NCBI RefSeq assembly: GCF_900129225.1
Contig: NZ_FQUG01000009.1
Coordinates: forward strand, 24,228 to 88,227
From: Schwartzia succinivorans DSM 10502
GTDB lineage: Bacteria; Bacillota; Negativicutes; Selenomonadales; Selenomonadaceae
Direction of reading: 5' to 3'
DNA: 64,000 bases
In this document: positions 26,345 to 35,293 of the stretch, piece by piece
How positions within the stretch are numbered: position 1 is the first letter of the stretch
How the letters are laid out: every line of letters starts with the position of its first letter
Notes under the pieces: model-generated
What the model was told of the DNA's origin: nothing
The model's input: the letters and a program-made list of their open reading frames with translations, nothing else
Databases searched by the model: none
Position numbers and translations under genes: made by a program

Positions 26345-27142
26345 ATGTGGCGTGGATTATATACGGCTGCGACGGGAATGATTTCTGAGCAGAACCGTAC
26401 TGCCGTTATCGCAAACAATTTGGCAAACGCGAATACGACAGGATACAAGCGTGACCGGGCGATTGATGAGGAGTTTAATCCTATGCTCATCCGCCGTATA
26501 AATGATACAAAAAAAATAGCAGTAACTGATTTTAAGGAATTTTCTCTTGACCGCCGTGCACCGGTTGTGGGAACCCTCGGTCTGGGTTCTTATACCGCAG
26601 AGATTGCTACGGATGCTGCTCAGGGAAACATGATGACGACAGGCAATCCTCTGGATGTCGCAATTTCCGGAAACGGATATTTTGAGGTACAGACGCCGCA
26701 GGGCATACGCTATACGAGAAACGGTAATTTCTATCGTCAGCAGGACGGCACGATTGTAACGTCACTCGGACAGCCGGTGCTCGATACGCGTGGCCGCAGA
26801 ATCCAGATTCCGCAGGATGTTGTGGATGTAATAATCGGCTCGAAGGGTGAAATCTACGGCGGCGGTGAACAGATAGGTCAGCTTGGCTTTGTGGAATTTG
26901 ATGACCGCCGTGCTGTTTTGAAGCAGGGTGACAGCCTTTATTTTGCGCAGGAAGGGGCACAGCCTCGGCCTGCAACGGGAGAAATCTATCAGGGAATTCT
27001 TGAGCGCTCGAATTCTAATGTCGTAAATGAAATGGTTGAGCTCATCAATAATCACCGTGTATATGAGGCAAACTCCAAGGCGGTAACCTCACAGGATACG
27101 CTGCTTGACCATGCAGTAAATGAAGTCGGACGTGTGTCCTAA
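26345..27142 (+). CDS. flgF: Flagellar basal-body rod protein FlgF (FlhO-like)
   Basis: FlgF is the proximal/distal rod protein of the flagellar basal body. The 265-residue protein has the rod signature at its N-terminus (LYTAATGMISEQNRTAVIANNLANANTTGYKR, spanning residues 5-36), a central GNPLDVAISGNGYFEVQTPQG block and the C-terminal LERSNSNVVNEMVELI helix. The ATG follows GAGGTGG. It starts the segment flgF-flgG-flgA-flgH-flgI-flgJ, downstream of mbl. It is exported through the flagellar secretion system. Confidence 0.93.
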   Translation: MWRGLYTAATGMISEQNRTAVIANNLANANTTGYKRDRAIDEEFNPMLIRRINDTKKIAVTDFKEFSLDRRAPVVGTLGLGSYTAEIATDAAQGNMMTTGNPLDVAISGNGYFEVQTPQGIRYTRNGNFYRQQDGTIVTSLGQPVLDTRGRRIQIPQDVVDVIIGSKGEIYGGGEQIGQLGFVEFDDRRAVLKQGDSLYFAQEGAQPRPATGEIYQGILERSNSNVVNEMVELINNHRVYEANSKAVTSQDTLLDHAVNEVGRVS

Positions 27143-27236
27143 TATTTGAAAAGCAGTTAAGTTATTTCAAAAACTTTTCGATATAATTAATAAGGTTAAG
27201 TATTTTTACGATTTATCTGATGGGAGCGAATGCATT

Positions 27237-28025
27237 ATGATGAGAGCCCTTTGGTCCGCAGCGTCAGGCATGAAGACGCAGCAGGACAATATGGACGTTG
27301 TCGCACATAATCTTGCGAACGTTAATACCTACGGCGCGAAGAAGGTGCGCGCTGAGTTCCATGACCTTCTGTACCAGACACTGCGTCCGGCAGGAGGAAA
27401 CAGCGGTCCGGATTCCCAGTATCCGACAGGACTGCAGATTGGTCTCGGTGACCGTCTTGCCGCAACCCAGCGTATATTTACACAGGGTAATCTGCAGGCA
27501 ACAGGCAATCCGACGGATATCGCTATTGAGGGAGAGGGTTTCTTCCGCGTAGAGATGCCGGACGGAACGGTTGCTTATACGCGCGACGGCTCGTTCAAGC
27601 TTGATTCCAACCGCCGCCTTGTTACGACGGACGGATATCCTGAGGCTGACAATATCACAATCGACCAGAACGCGTCGAATGATTCCATCACTATTTCCGG
27701 AACAGGTCTTGTTTCGGACGTTGTAGACGGACAGACGAACGAGGTCGGACAGATTACGATTACGCGCTTTGTCAATCCGGCAGGTCTTACAGCTATCGGA
27801 AAGAATCTTTTCATTGAAACAGAAGCATCAGGTGAGCCTCTTGACGGAAACCCGGGAGAAGACGGAGCAGGTACGCTTGTACAGTCCGTAATCGAAATGT
27901 CAAATATCCAGGTTGTTGAGGAAATGGTCAACATGATTGTTGCTCAGCGTGCGTACGAATCCGATGCAAAGGCAATCACGACATCGGATTCCATGCTTGA
28001 AATTGCGAATGGTTTGAAACGCTGA
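27237..28025 (+). CDS. flgG: Flagellar distal rod protein FlgG
   Basis: FlgG forms the distal rod that passes through the wall and the L/P rings. The 262-residue protein has MRALWSAASGMKTQQDNMDVVAHNLANVNT split across the rod signature, the NPTDIAIEGEGFF motif and the C-terminal EMSNIQVVEEMVNMI. The length is as expected. Its stop overlaps the flgA ATG (TGATG), so it is translationally coupled to the ring genes. Confidence 0.95.
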   Translation: MMRALWSAASGMKTQQDNMDVVAHNLANVNTYGAKKVRAEFHDLLYQTLRPAGGNSGPDSQYPTGLQIGLGDRLAATQRIFTQGNLQATGNPTDIAIEGEGFFRVEMPDGTVAYTRDGSFKLDSNRRLVTTDGYPEADNITIDQNASNDSITISGTGLVSDVVDGQTNEVGQITITRFVNPAGLTAIGKNLFIETEASGEPLDGNPGEDGAGTLVQSVIEMSNIQVVEEMVNMIVAQRAYESDAKAITTSDSMLEIANGLKR

Positions 28026-28762
28026 TGCGTAAGCTGTGTTTTACTGCTGTTCTGTTGTGGTGCGTTTTTGCATTTCCACTGCGGGCGCTGGCATATACGC
28101 CGGCTGATGCTGCGGAAATGCAGACAGTTTCACAGGAACAGATGAAGGAAGCGGCAGAGGCTTTTCTGCATGAGTCGCTGGAAGCGGCAGTCATGGAAGG
28201 CCGTTATGAATTGGAATGTGTTCATCTGCCTCGGCCGATGGAGATACCGCTCGGGGCTGTAAGTTTTCAGGTGCAGACCTCGGGCGGTCTGCGTTTTTGG
28301 GGGAATACGTCCGTTGAGATTACACCGGTAGTAGACGGTGTTCCGTCCAGGACAATCCGCTGCCACTATCGTATCCACCTTTATGACAATATTGTTGTGG
28401 CGGCACGCCCGCTTCAGCCGGAAACTCCGCTTACAGCGGCTGACGTTCGGCTGGAGGAACGGGAGATAGGAACGAAGGGAAAGCGTTTTTTCACACGAAT
28501 CGATGAGGTACTTGGAAAGGTTACCGCACGTCCTGTTACAATAGGCCGCGCACTGGAGCGCAGCATGATTAAATCAAAGGTTGTTTTGCAGCCGGGAACA
28601 CTTGTAACGCTGGTAGCGTCCGTTAACGGTGTTGAGGTAAAGATGGAGGGTACTACCCTGCAGCCCGGACGCGAAGGAGAAATCATACGTGTACGCAACA
28701 ATTCGTCCCGCAGAATCATCAGGGCAAGGGTAATCGACGCGACAACGGTAGAGGTTGTTTGA
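28025..28762 (+). CDS. flgA: Flagellar P-ring assembly chaperone FlgA
   Basis: FlgA helps FlgI assemble into the P-ring in the periplasm. The 245-residue protein has a signal peptide (residues 1-23, ending near ALA) and a C-terminal SAF-like/ChapFlgA domain: VVAARPLQPETPLTAADVRLEER, IGRALERSMIKSKVVLQPG and the late GVEVKMEG hairpin. Its stop overlaps the flgH upstream region. Its presence supports a true periplasm and outer membrane. Confidence 0.9.
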   Translation: MRKLCFTAVLLWCVFAFPLRALAYTPADAAEMQTVSQEQMKEAAEAFLHESLEAAVMEGRYELECVHLPRPMEIPLGAVSFQVQTSGGLRFWGNTSVEITPVVDGVPSRTIRCHYRIHLYDNIVVAARPLQPETPLTAADVRLEEREIGTKGKRFFTRIDEVLGKVTARPVTIGRALERSMIKSKVVLQPGTLVTLVASVNGVEVKMEGTTLQPGREGEIIRVRNNSSRRIIRARVIDATTVEVV

Positions 28763-28782
28763 GCACAAGAGGTGACGACAGA

Positions 28783-29385
28783 ATGATTAAGAAATTGCAA
28801 AAAGGCGCAGCTGCAGGTCTTTGCATTATGATGCTTTCGGCTATGCCGGCTCCGGCTTTGGCTCAATCCCTTTGGGCGGATTCCCCGGGCGGTTCTGAAA
28901 GCATGCTTTTCGCTGACCGCAAGGCACGCAATGTTGGAGATATTTTGACTATTGTAATCAGTGAGACCGCATCTACATCCATGGTGAAGGGCGGTTCGAA
29001 CTCGAAAAGCGGAAGCACTAATCTGAATGCCGGCGTAGGTATTTTCGGATTTCTGGCGGCGGCATCCGCAAGCGGTTCTGATACATGGAAGGCAAACGGA
29101 ACGGCAACAGACGTAAACCGTGCTACGGGTCGTATTACCGTCACCGTTACGGAGGTTATGCCGAACGGAAACATGGTTGTCGAGGGAACGCAGTCAATCT
29201 GGAACAATAAGAATGAACATAAGATTACGCTTCGCGGTGTTGTCCGCAGAGATGACGTAACCTATGATAATACAGTTCCTTCCACACAGGTTGCCGATGC
29301 GACAATCAAGTTCGACGGCAAGGGCCCAATCAACGCAAAACAGCGTCAGGGCATTCTCACACAGATTTTCAATATCCTGTTCTGA
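28783..29385 (+). CDS. flgH: Flagellar L-ring protein FlgH
   Basis: FlgH forms the L-ring in the outer membrane. The 200-residue protein has a signal peptide ending in PALA, the segment SLWADSPGG and the conserved VGDILTIVISE and VTVTEVMPNGNMVVEG blocks. Unlike the enterobacterial protein, no lipobox Cys is present at the end of the signal peptide; the only Cys is inside the hydrophobic stretch. ATG at 28783 follows AGAGGTGA; the longer frame from TTG 28759 overlaps flgA. Confidence 0.92.
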   Translation: MIKKLQKGAAAGLCIMMLSAMPAPALAQSLWADSPGGSESMLFADRKARNVGDILTIVISETASTSMVKGGSNSKSGSTNLNAGVGIFGFLAAASASGSDTWKANGTATDVNRATGRITVTVTEVMPNGNMVVEGTQSIWNNKNEHKITLRGVVRRDDVTYDNTVPSTQVADATIKFDGKGPINAKQRQGILTQIFNILF

Positions 29386-29402
29386 CAACCGGGGGTATTT
29401 GT

Positions 29403-30509
29403 ATGAAAAAAATTACAGCACTGCTTGTTGCAGTTTTGTGCATGTTCACCTTTAATACAGCATTTGCCGATTCGGCGATAACCCGTATCAAGGACATTGC
29501 CAAGGTGCAGGGCGTCCGCTCGAACCAGCTTGTAGGCTACGGTATCGTCGTGGGCCTGAACGGTACTGGAGATTCCAATAAGACTCTGGAAACCCTCCAG
29601 TCCGTAACGAATATGCTGAGAAGCTTCGGTGTTACGATTAACCAGTCCTCGCTTAAAACGAAAAACGTAGCGGCGGTTATGGTCACGGCGACGCTCCCGC
29701 CCTTCGTACGCGAGGGTGACACCATTGATATCACAGTTTCCTCCATGGGTGATGCCAAGAGCATTCAGGGCGGAACACTGATTCAGACACCGCTTCAGGC
29801 CGGCAACGGTCAGGTCTATGCGGTGGCGCAGGGCGCAGTATCCACCGGCGGTTTTACTGCGGGAAACGGCGGTAATACCCGTCAGAAAAATTTCCCGACT
29901 GTAGGAACAACGCCGAACGGAGCTATCGTTGAAAAAACTGTTGAGGATGATCTCGGAACAAACGGCACACTGTCGCTTTCCCTTGCTCAGCCCGACTTCA
30001 CAACAGCTGCCCGCGTAGCACAGGCAATCAATCTTCGTTTTGGCAGCGTAGCTAAGGCTGCGAATCCGGGACGCATAGATATTACTGTACCGCCGTATTA
30101 CCGCGGCAACGTTGTAGGCTTCATTGCAGGACTTGAGGAGCTTCCTGTTATGCCTGATAAGATTGCGAAGGTTGTAGTCAACGAGCGTACAGGCACCATC
30201 GTAATGGGTGGAGATGTTTCCGTTGACAGCATTGCAGTCACCCAGGGCGGCATATCCATCAGTGTCACGACGGAAGAGGATGCCAACCAGCCTGCACCGT
30301 TCAGCTACGGCAGCACCATCGTTACGAAGAATCAGGACGTAGATGTTACTGAGGACAACGCGAATACAATCGTCCTTCCTGCTACGGCTGATGTAGCGGA
30401 TATTGTCGGCGCATTGAATGCAGTGGGTGCTACACCGAGGGATGTTATTTCAATCCTTCAGGCAATCAAGGCATCCGGAGCTTTACATGCTGACCTTGAG
30501 ATAATTTGA
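29403..30509 (+). CDS. flgI: Flagellar P-ring protein FlgI
   Basis: FlgI forms the P-ring in the peptidoglycan layer. The 368-residue protein has a signal peptide ending in AFA, then the typical IKDIAKVQGVRSNQLVGYG start, GLNGTGDSN, VMVTATLPPF and the C-terminal VVNERTGTIVMGGDV. The family is very well conserved, and length is normal. It starts 17 bases after flgH. Confidence 0.96.
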   Translation: MKKITALLVAVLCMFTFNTAFADSAITRIKDIAKVQGVRSNQLVGYGIVVGLNGTGDSNKTLETLQSVTNMLRSFGVTINQSSLKTKNVAAVMVTATLPPFVREGDTIDITVSSMGDAKSIQGGTLIQTPLQAGNGQVYAVAQGAVSTGGFTAGNGGNTRQKNFPTVGTTPNGAIVEKTVEDDLGTNGTLSLSLAQPDFTTAARVAQAINLRFGSVAKAANPGRIDITVPPYYRGNVVGFIAGLEELPVMPDKIAKVVVNERTGTIVMGGDVSVDSIAVTQGGISISVTTEEDANQPAPFSYGSTIVTKNQDVDVTEDNANTIVLPATADVADIVGALNAVGATPRDVISILQAIKASGALHADLEII

Positions 30510-30520
30510 GGTGTTTGACT

Positions 30521-30970
30521 ATGATAGATCCAATGGCGGGCGTCGGAGCAGGAGGCGCCAATGCAGCCTATACCAGAAGTGCTTTCGAAACGACACGCAG
30601 CGCGGCTGAATCCAAAAGGTTTGAAGCCGCATTGCGTGAGGCTCAGCAGAAGGCCGAAGCGGCAAAGCCTGCAGGAGCAGCCGCAAACGGCATGAGCCTT
30701 GATGAGCAGAAGCGCCTCAGAGATGCATGCGAAGGCTTCGAAGCCATGTTTCTTTCCATGATGTACAAGGAAATGCGCAAAACCGTTCCGAAGAATGAGC
30801 TTTTCGGTGATGACAACGCTGAGGAAATATGGCATTCCATGCTGGATACGGCGCTGATGGAAAATGCGGCAAAGGCCGGCGGAGTCGGACTTGCGGATAT
30901 GATGTATCAGCAGCTTTCACAGCCGGTGCTTTCACCTGAAGCCGTAAAGAACATGGTTCACAAAAAATGA
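30521..30970 (+). CDS. flgJ: Flagellar rod-cap protein FlgJ, N-terminal domain only
   Basis: The 149-residue protein matches the rod-binding domain of FlgJ: CEGFEAMFLSMMYKEMRKTVPKNE and IWHSMLDTALMENAAKAGGVGLADMMYQQL, across residues about 72-135. The C-terminal muramidase domain of the enterobacterial FlgJ is missing, as in many other bacteria where a separate enzyme opens the wall. ATG at 30521 follows GAGGTG; the frame from TTG 30506 overlaps flgI. A terminator follows. Confidence 0.88.
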   Translation: MIDPMAGVGAGGANAAYTRSAFETTRSAAESKRFEAALREAQQKAEAAKPAGAAANGMSLDEQKRLRDACEGFEAMFLSMMYKEMRKTVPKNELFGDDNAEEIWHSMLDTALMENAAKAGGVGLADMMYQQLSQPVLSPEAVKNMVHKK

Positions 30971-30978
30971 GTTGGTTC

Positions 30979-31029
30979 AAGAGGACGCTGACTATTGGTC
31001 TGCGTCCTCTTAGTTTTGCGTTTTTTTTC
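30979..31029 (+). terminator. Terminator after the flg operon
   Basis: AAGAGGACGC and GCGTCCTCTT pair around a 13-base loop, followed by TAGTTTTGCGTTTTTTTT. Confidence 0.85.
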
Positions 31030-31078
31030 ATATTGCACGGGTAAAATGTGTTAAACACAATGGTAGGGAGAGATAGTA

Positions 31079-32482
31079 TTGAACATGATAAAAGAGAAGC
31101 TCAGCCGCGCAGCAGTGCTGTGCGTTCTTTTGATTTTTGTTATGCAGGCAACGGTTCTTGCTGCCGCAAAACCGACACTTTCAAATATACGCTTCGGAAG
31201 CGGAGTGGAAAGAGACAGGATTGTTTTCGATTTCGGAAATACCGGGACACCCTCCTACGATGTAAAGGAGGAGATGGGAGGCCTTCGCGTCATCCTCACA
31301 TTTGCAAAGCTGGAGGATGCGATGCTGATAAAGCCGCCTGTAAGAAGCAGTCTTATCAGTAAGGTTGAATACAAGAAAACCGAGCAGGGACTCAAGGTCA
31401 TCATTGACCTGAAAGAAGCGGCAGAGCATGAAGTAAAGGCACTGAAAAAACCGTCCCGAATATACATCAACTTCAGCAAGCAGTACGAGCGCGAGGAGCG
31501 CAGAGAGCCGGCACCGGGCCTTGAACTGACCACCTACAGAAGAAAAGACGGACGCGGACTTTTGACTGCATACCTTCTGGATGTGGATATGAAGCAGTAC
31601 AAGCTTTCACCGGTACTGGCCAACGGAGAAGTAGTCGGCAGGGACACTGTAAGCGGAATGTCTGACAGCGTGAATGCGGCAGCTGCCGTAAATGCCAGCT
31701 ATTTTGCAAAAAGCGGAGAAATTCTTGGCATGCTGCGCATAAACGGAACTGTCGTTGGAACGACTTACTTTACACGGAGCGCCCTTGGCATCAAACCAAG
31801 CGGAGCAGCCTTCGTCGCTCCTGTGTACTACGACGGCAAGGTCACAATCGGAAATGTAACCCAGCAGGTTTCAGGAGTTAACTCGGAGCGCGGAGAGAAC
31901 GGTCTTGTTATTTACAACCGCTACTACGATACAACGACAGGTACGAACGCCTACGGCCGTGAGTTTATCGTCCGTAACGGACGTGTTGCGGATATTCGCC
32001 AAAGTAATTCACCAATACCGAAAAACGGCTATGTGATTTCTGTACATGGGACATCGCGAAACGCTTTTGCAAAAGTGAGAATAGGAGACCCTGTGACATT
32101 TACAGAGGATTTGGGTGCCCAGTGGGGAAACGTACCGACGATTATCGGGGCAGGTCCGACTTTGGTCAAAAATGGCGAAGTGAATGTTACAAGCGAGGAC
32201 TTCCCAGGTGATATCACGAGGGGCAGGGCACCGCGTACGGGAGCGGCAGTACTCAAAAACGGACACATGCTGCTGGCTGTTGTTGACGGCAGACAGGAAT
32301 CCAGCATAGGCTGTACCCTTGAAGAATTTGCAGAGCTTCTGGTAAAATTCGGAGCGCAGCAGGCAGTCAATTTTGATGGCGGCGGCTCAAGTGAAATGGT
32401 CGTTGGCGGAGAAATACTGAACAGCCCGTCAGACGGAAGTGAGCGCAAGGTGGGAAGCGCTCTGGCAGTGTTCAAAAAGTAA
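31079..32482 (+). CDS. AMIN-domain and phosphodiester glycosidase (NAGPA) family secreted protein
   Basis: The 467-residue protein has a signal peptide (about residues 1-29), a roughly 100-residue AMIN-like domain (RIVFDFG near residue 43, typical of cell-wall targeting) and a C-terminal NAGPA domain: VNASYFAKSGEILGMLRING, GAGPTLVKNG, VVDGRQESSIGCTLEEFAELL and NFDGGGSSEMV. NAGPA-domain enzymes cleave sugar phosphodiester bonds; in bacteria many are envelope-associated and one is linked to SpoIIP-like or teichoic-acid turnover. The TTG start has GGGAG nearby, with an alternative ATG at 31085. It follows the flg operon but has its own terminator-separated transcript. Confidence 0.82.
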   Translation: MNMIKEKLSRAAVLCVLLIFVMQATVLAAAKPTLSNIRFGSGVERDRIVFDFGNTGTPSYDVKEEMGGLRVILTFAKLEDAMLIKPPVRSSLISKVEYKKTEQGLKVIIDLKEAAEHEVKALKKPSRIYINFSKQYEREERREPAPGLELTTYRRKDGRGLLTAYLLDVDMKQYKLSPVLANGEVVGRDTVSGMSDSVNAAAAVNASYFAKSGEILGMLRINGTVVGTTYFTRSALGIKPSGAAFVAPVYYDGKVTIGNVTQQVSGVNSERGENGLVIYNRYYDTTTGTNAYGREFIVRNGRVADIRQSNSPIPKNGYVISVHGTSRNAFAKVRIGDPVTFTEDLGAQWGNVPTIIGAGPTLVKNGEVNVTSEDFPGDITRGRAPRTGAAVLKNGHMLLAVVDGRQESSIGCTLEEFAELLVKFGAQQAVNFDGGGSSEMVVGGEILNSPSDGSERKVGSALAVFKK

Positions 32483-32491
32483 GAAATTCCC

Positions 32492-32519
32492 TTGCACTTG
32501 CGTCCTAATAAAGTATAAT
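32492..32519 (+). promoter_or_regulatory. Promoter of the lipoyl-like protein and S55 peptidase
   Basis: TTGCAC and TATAAT are separated by 16 bases, about 45 bases before the ATG at 32565. Confidence 0.6.
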
Positions 32520-32564
32520 TATAATAATGGAATAAAAGATATTCATGACCGGGATGGGAGAACC

Positions 32565-32858
32565 ATGCGAAGAATATATTTGGCAGCAGCACTGCTCATC
32601 TTGACAGCGGCAGGCGGACTGCTTTGGAGATGTATGCCGGTTCCGGTGAATGCGGTAGTTGGCGGAAAAGTGACATGGGTTATACCCAAGGGCAGTGAGG
32701 TTCGGGAAGGCTCTGAGCTTGTACGCATCTCAACGCTTACCGGAGGAGAAATCGCCGCTGCACGTTCAAAAACGGAAGGCACAGTGAGCGAGGTTTGTGT
32801 AAGGGAAGGCGACAGTATTGTTTCAGGGGCTGTTGTCGTTCGTATAGATAAAAAATGA
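32565..32858 (+). CDS. Small membrane-anchored lipoyl/biotinyl-like barrel protein
   Basis: This 97-residue protein has one N-terminal hydrophobic segment (about residues 4-22) and then a domain with the half-barrel pattern of lipoyl/HlyD-type modules: VTWVIPKGSEVREGSELVRI and EGTVSEVCVREGDSIVSGAVVVRI. The Lys that carries a cofactor in true biotinyl or lipoyl domains (MKM) is absent, so it is more like the adaptor domain of secretion or efflux proteins. ATG at 32565 follows GGGATGGGAG. It ends in the codon immediately before the S55 peptidase ATG, so the two genes are coupled. Confidence 0.7.
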   Translation: MRRIYLAAALLILTAAGGLLWRCMPVPVNAVVGGKVTWVIPKGSEVREGSELVRISTLTGGEIAAARSKTEGTVSEVCVREGDSIVSGAVVVRIDKK

Positions 32859-35174
32859 ATGGGGTGTAGATTTTTGTATAAATCAATGAAACGGGTTATG
32901 GCAGCCCTTTCCGTATCCGCAGCGTTATGGATGGGGACGCCGTCTGTATATGCAATGCCGGATATCATGCCATTGCAGGATGTCGCGGAGGGAATGCAGG
33001 GCGTGCTGTACACTGTTGTTGACAGCAGCGGAGAACTCAGAAGCTTCCCACTGCATGTCCTTGGCGTTATGAGCTCGGGCCGTGGAAGCATGCCGTACAT
33101 CCTGGCACGCAGCGAGGGTCCTTTTGCCGATACGGACGGAGGTCTCCTGCAGGGAATGAGCGGAAGCCCGGTGTACGTTGACGGACTTCTCATCGGTGCG
33201 GCATCTGCTACTGTAAGCGATATGGATCCCCATACCTTTTTGATTACCCCCATAGAGGAAATGCTTCCGATTTGGGATATGCCTGACAAGAAAAACAAAA
33301 CCCGCGTAAAGACCATTGATATCAAAAAGGCTGCGGAAGAACGCGCCAAGATAGAAAAAGAAATGGCCGAGAAGGATAAGAAAAAGGCAGAAAAAGAAGC
33401 CGAAAAGAACAAAGAAGAAAAGAAAGACGATAAAAAATCAGATAAGGACGAGGCAGAAAAGCCAAAGGAAGAAAAGACTGATTCCAAGACTGACGCAGGC
33501 GGTGAAGCAAAAGGGAAGGCCTACGGCAGCAAAGCAGATACGGAGAAAAAATACCCCTCCGCAGGAAAGGAACCGGAATTTAAAGGCTCCTTCGTGGCAA
33601 GCGGCTTTGGAGCAGAGGGACTTTCCATGCTCAGAGAAAAGCTGGCGTCGGTGGGATATAAGGCAGAATCCTATGGAGGCTTCTCCACAGGCAACGCGAC
33701 GACACTTTACGGAGCAGAGCTTGAGCCGGGAGAAGCTGTAGGTGCCGCTGTCATTTACGGAGACTTCGCGATGGCCGCAACAGGAACAGTCACCGCTGTA
33801 GATGACAACCGTGTGCTGGCTTTTGGACATCCTTTCCTGCATCGCGGAAACGTCAACTATTTCATGACGGATGCCACTATCCTAGGAATGGTAAACGGTG
33901 TCAGTGACGGAATGAAGTTCGCCAATACTAAACACATAATAGGCCGCATAATTCAGGACCGCGCAGCGGGAATCTCCGGTGAAATCGGCGTATTTCCCTC
34001 TGTTGTGCCTATCCGCCTGAACGTGAAGGACAAAACACTGAACAGGGATGTAAAATACACCGCAACCATGGCATACGATGAGGATTTCATTCCTCTGCTT
34101 TCCCCGACGGTCTCCTATGCCGCGCTTAACCGCACGGTGGATACAGGCGGAGAAAGCACGGTTGAGGTTCATTTCACTGTACGTACAAACGCGGTAGAAA
34201 GCGGTACAGTCGAAAGAACGAATATGTTCTACGCTGCCGCGGATGCCGGGCAGGCTGCCTTTGGCGAGCTTGGACAGGCAATGGGACTCATCTGCAGCGA
34301 TAAAGAAAAGGAAGCCGACATAATGGATATCACTGTAGATATCTCATCGGCGGCTGAGCGACGCACTGCATCCCTCGTATCCGCAATCCCGGACCGCCCT
34401 GAGGTACGCCCGGGAGATACAGTGAACTTCAAGGTGACGCTGAAGCCATACCGCGCGGAAAAGGTGACAGTATCCGTTCCGTTTACAGTTCCGAAGGTGC
34501 AGCGTGAGGGAATTATGCACCTTGATGTGCATGGAGGCGGACTTGTATCCGTAGAGCAGCTGCTGGCTGCAATGCAGGGACAGGGAGTTGTCTCGGCTGA
34601 TGATAATGATGTCACAACTGAGGATCAGCTGAAGAATCTGATGGAAAGCCCTGCAAATAATGAGATAATTATAGAGCCGGGCGCAGGCCCTGTCATGTCC
34701 GAAAAGGAACAGCAGAAGGCAATAAAGGAAGCCATCCGCGCGCAGGAGGAAGCAGAAAAGAATCCTGACGCAGCAAAGGAAGAGCAGAAGCCGCCTGTTG
34801 GAAGAAAGCTCACGGACTACGTCATAGACAATGTAATCCATGCTATGGTAACGGTGTCGAAGGACGCTCCCGAGCCGGAGAAGGAGCCTGTTGAGTTCAA
34901 GCTGGATGACATACTGAAAAAAGTCATGCCGAAGAACGAAGCAAAAGCTGACGCAAAGGCAGATGCAAAGTCTGACGTGAAGAACGAGACGAAGGCTGAT
35001 GCAAAAGCTGAAGCTAAGGACGAGGCAAAGGCAAATGCAAAAGCTGAAGCTAAGGACGAGGCAAAGTCTGATGCGAAGGCTGACGTGAAGAACGAAGCTA
35101 AGGCTGCGGATGCTGCTGAAAAAGCACCTGAGGCCGCAAAGGAAAATGCGGGCGCTGCAGAGAAAAAGGAATAA
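32859..35174 (+). CDS. SpoIVB-type S55 serine peptidase-like secreted protein with Lys/Ala/Glu-rich tail
   Basis: The 771-residue protein has a signal peptide (ends near VYA, residue 32), then the S55 serine motif GMSGSPVY (residues 99-106) and TFLITPIEEML. A charged Lys/Glu/Asp-rich stretch follows (about 143-240), then a second half with GTVTAVDDNRVLAFGHPF. The order is reversed relative to Bacillus SpoIVB, where the GH motif precedes GMSGSP. Residues about 690-771 are an alternating AK/EAK tail with a 12-residue period. The start is open: ATG 32859, TTG 32874 or ATG 32886. Sporulation is not expected in this organism, so an envelope-maintenance role is the likely one, by inference. Confidence 0.75.
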   Translation: MGCRFLYKSMKRVMAALSVSAALWMGTPSVYAMPDIMPLQDVAEGMQGVLYTVVDSSGELRSFPLHVLGVMSSGRGSMPYILARSEGPFADTDGGLLQGMSGSPVYVDGLLIGAASATVSDMDPHTFLITPIEEMLPIWDMPDKKNKTRVKTIDIKKAAEERAKIEKEMAEKDKKKAEKEAEKNKEEKKDDKKSDKDEAEKPKEEKTDSKTDAGGEAKGKAYGSKADTEKKYPSAGKEPEFKGSFVASGFGAEGLSMLREKLASVGYKAESYGGFSTGNATTLYGAELEPGEAVGAAVIYGDFAMAATGTVTAVDDNRVLAFGHPFLHRGNVNYFMTDATILGMVNGVSDGMKFANTKHIIGRIIQDRAAGISGEIGVFPSVVPIRLNVKDKTLNRDVKYTATMAYDEDFIPLLSPTVSYAALNRTVDTGGESTVEVHFTVRTNAVESGTVERTNMFYAAADAGQAAFGELGQAMGLICSDKEKEADIMDITVDISSAAERRTASLVSAIPDRPEVRPGDTVNFKVTLKPYRAEKVTVSVPFTVPKVQREGIMHLDVHGGGLVSVEQLLAAMQGQGVVSADDNDVTTEDQLKNLMESPANNEIIIEPGAGPVMSEKEQQKAIKEAIRAQEEAEKNPDAAKEEQKPPVGRKLTDYVIDNVIHAMVTVSKDAPEPEKEPVEFKLDDILKKVMPKNEAKADAKADAKSDVKNETKADAKAEAKDEAKANAKAEAKDEAKSDAKADVKNEAKAADAAEKAPEAAKENAGAAEKKE
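34936..35140 (+). repeat. Tandem coding repeat, 36-base period, in the S55 protein tail
   Basis: A 31-base sequence recurs exactly at 35000-35030 and 35036-35066, and diverged copies lie on both sides. It encodes Ala/Lys/Glu/Asp units of 12 residues with alternating Ala, predicted to be helical. Confidence 0.85.
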
Positions 35175-35183
35175 CAGAAGTGA

Positions 35184-35218
35184 AGAAAAGCCTTCCCCAA
35201 AAAGGGAAGGCTTTTTTG
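35184..35218 (+). terminator. Terminator after the S55 peptidase gene
   Basis: AAAGCCTTCCC and GGGAAGGCTTT pair and are followed by TTTG. Confidence 0.88.
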
Positions 35219-35293
35219 CAGTGAATATTATGTTTGTTTTAGCTTTCGTACAAGTTTCGGACATGGCAAGTCCCATTGCGCTTACTCCCCCCC

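Noticed and set aside
35000..35066. Direct repeats as a CRISPR or minisatellite
   Set aside because: They are in frame and encode regular AK/EAK units of the S55 protein.
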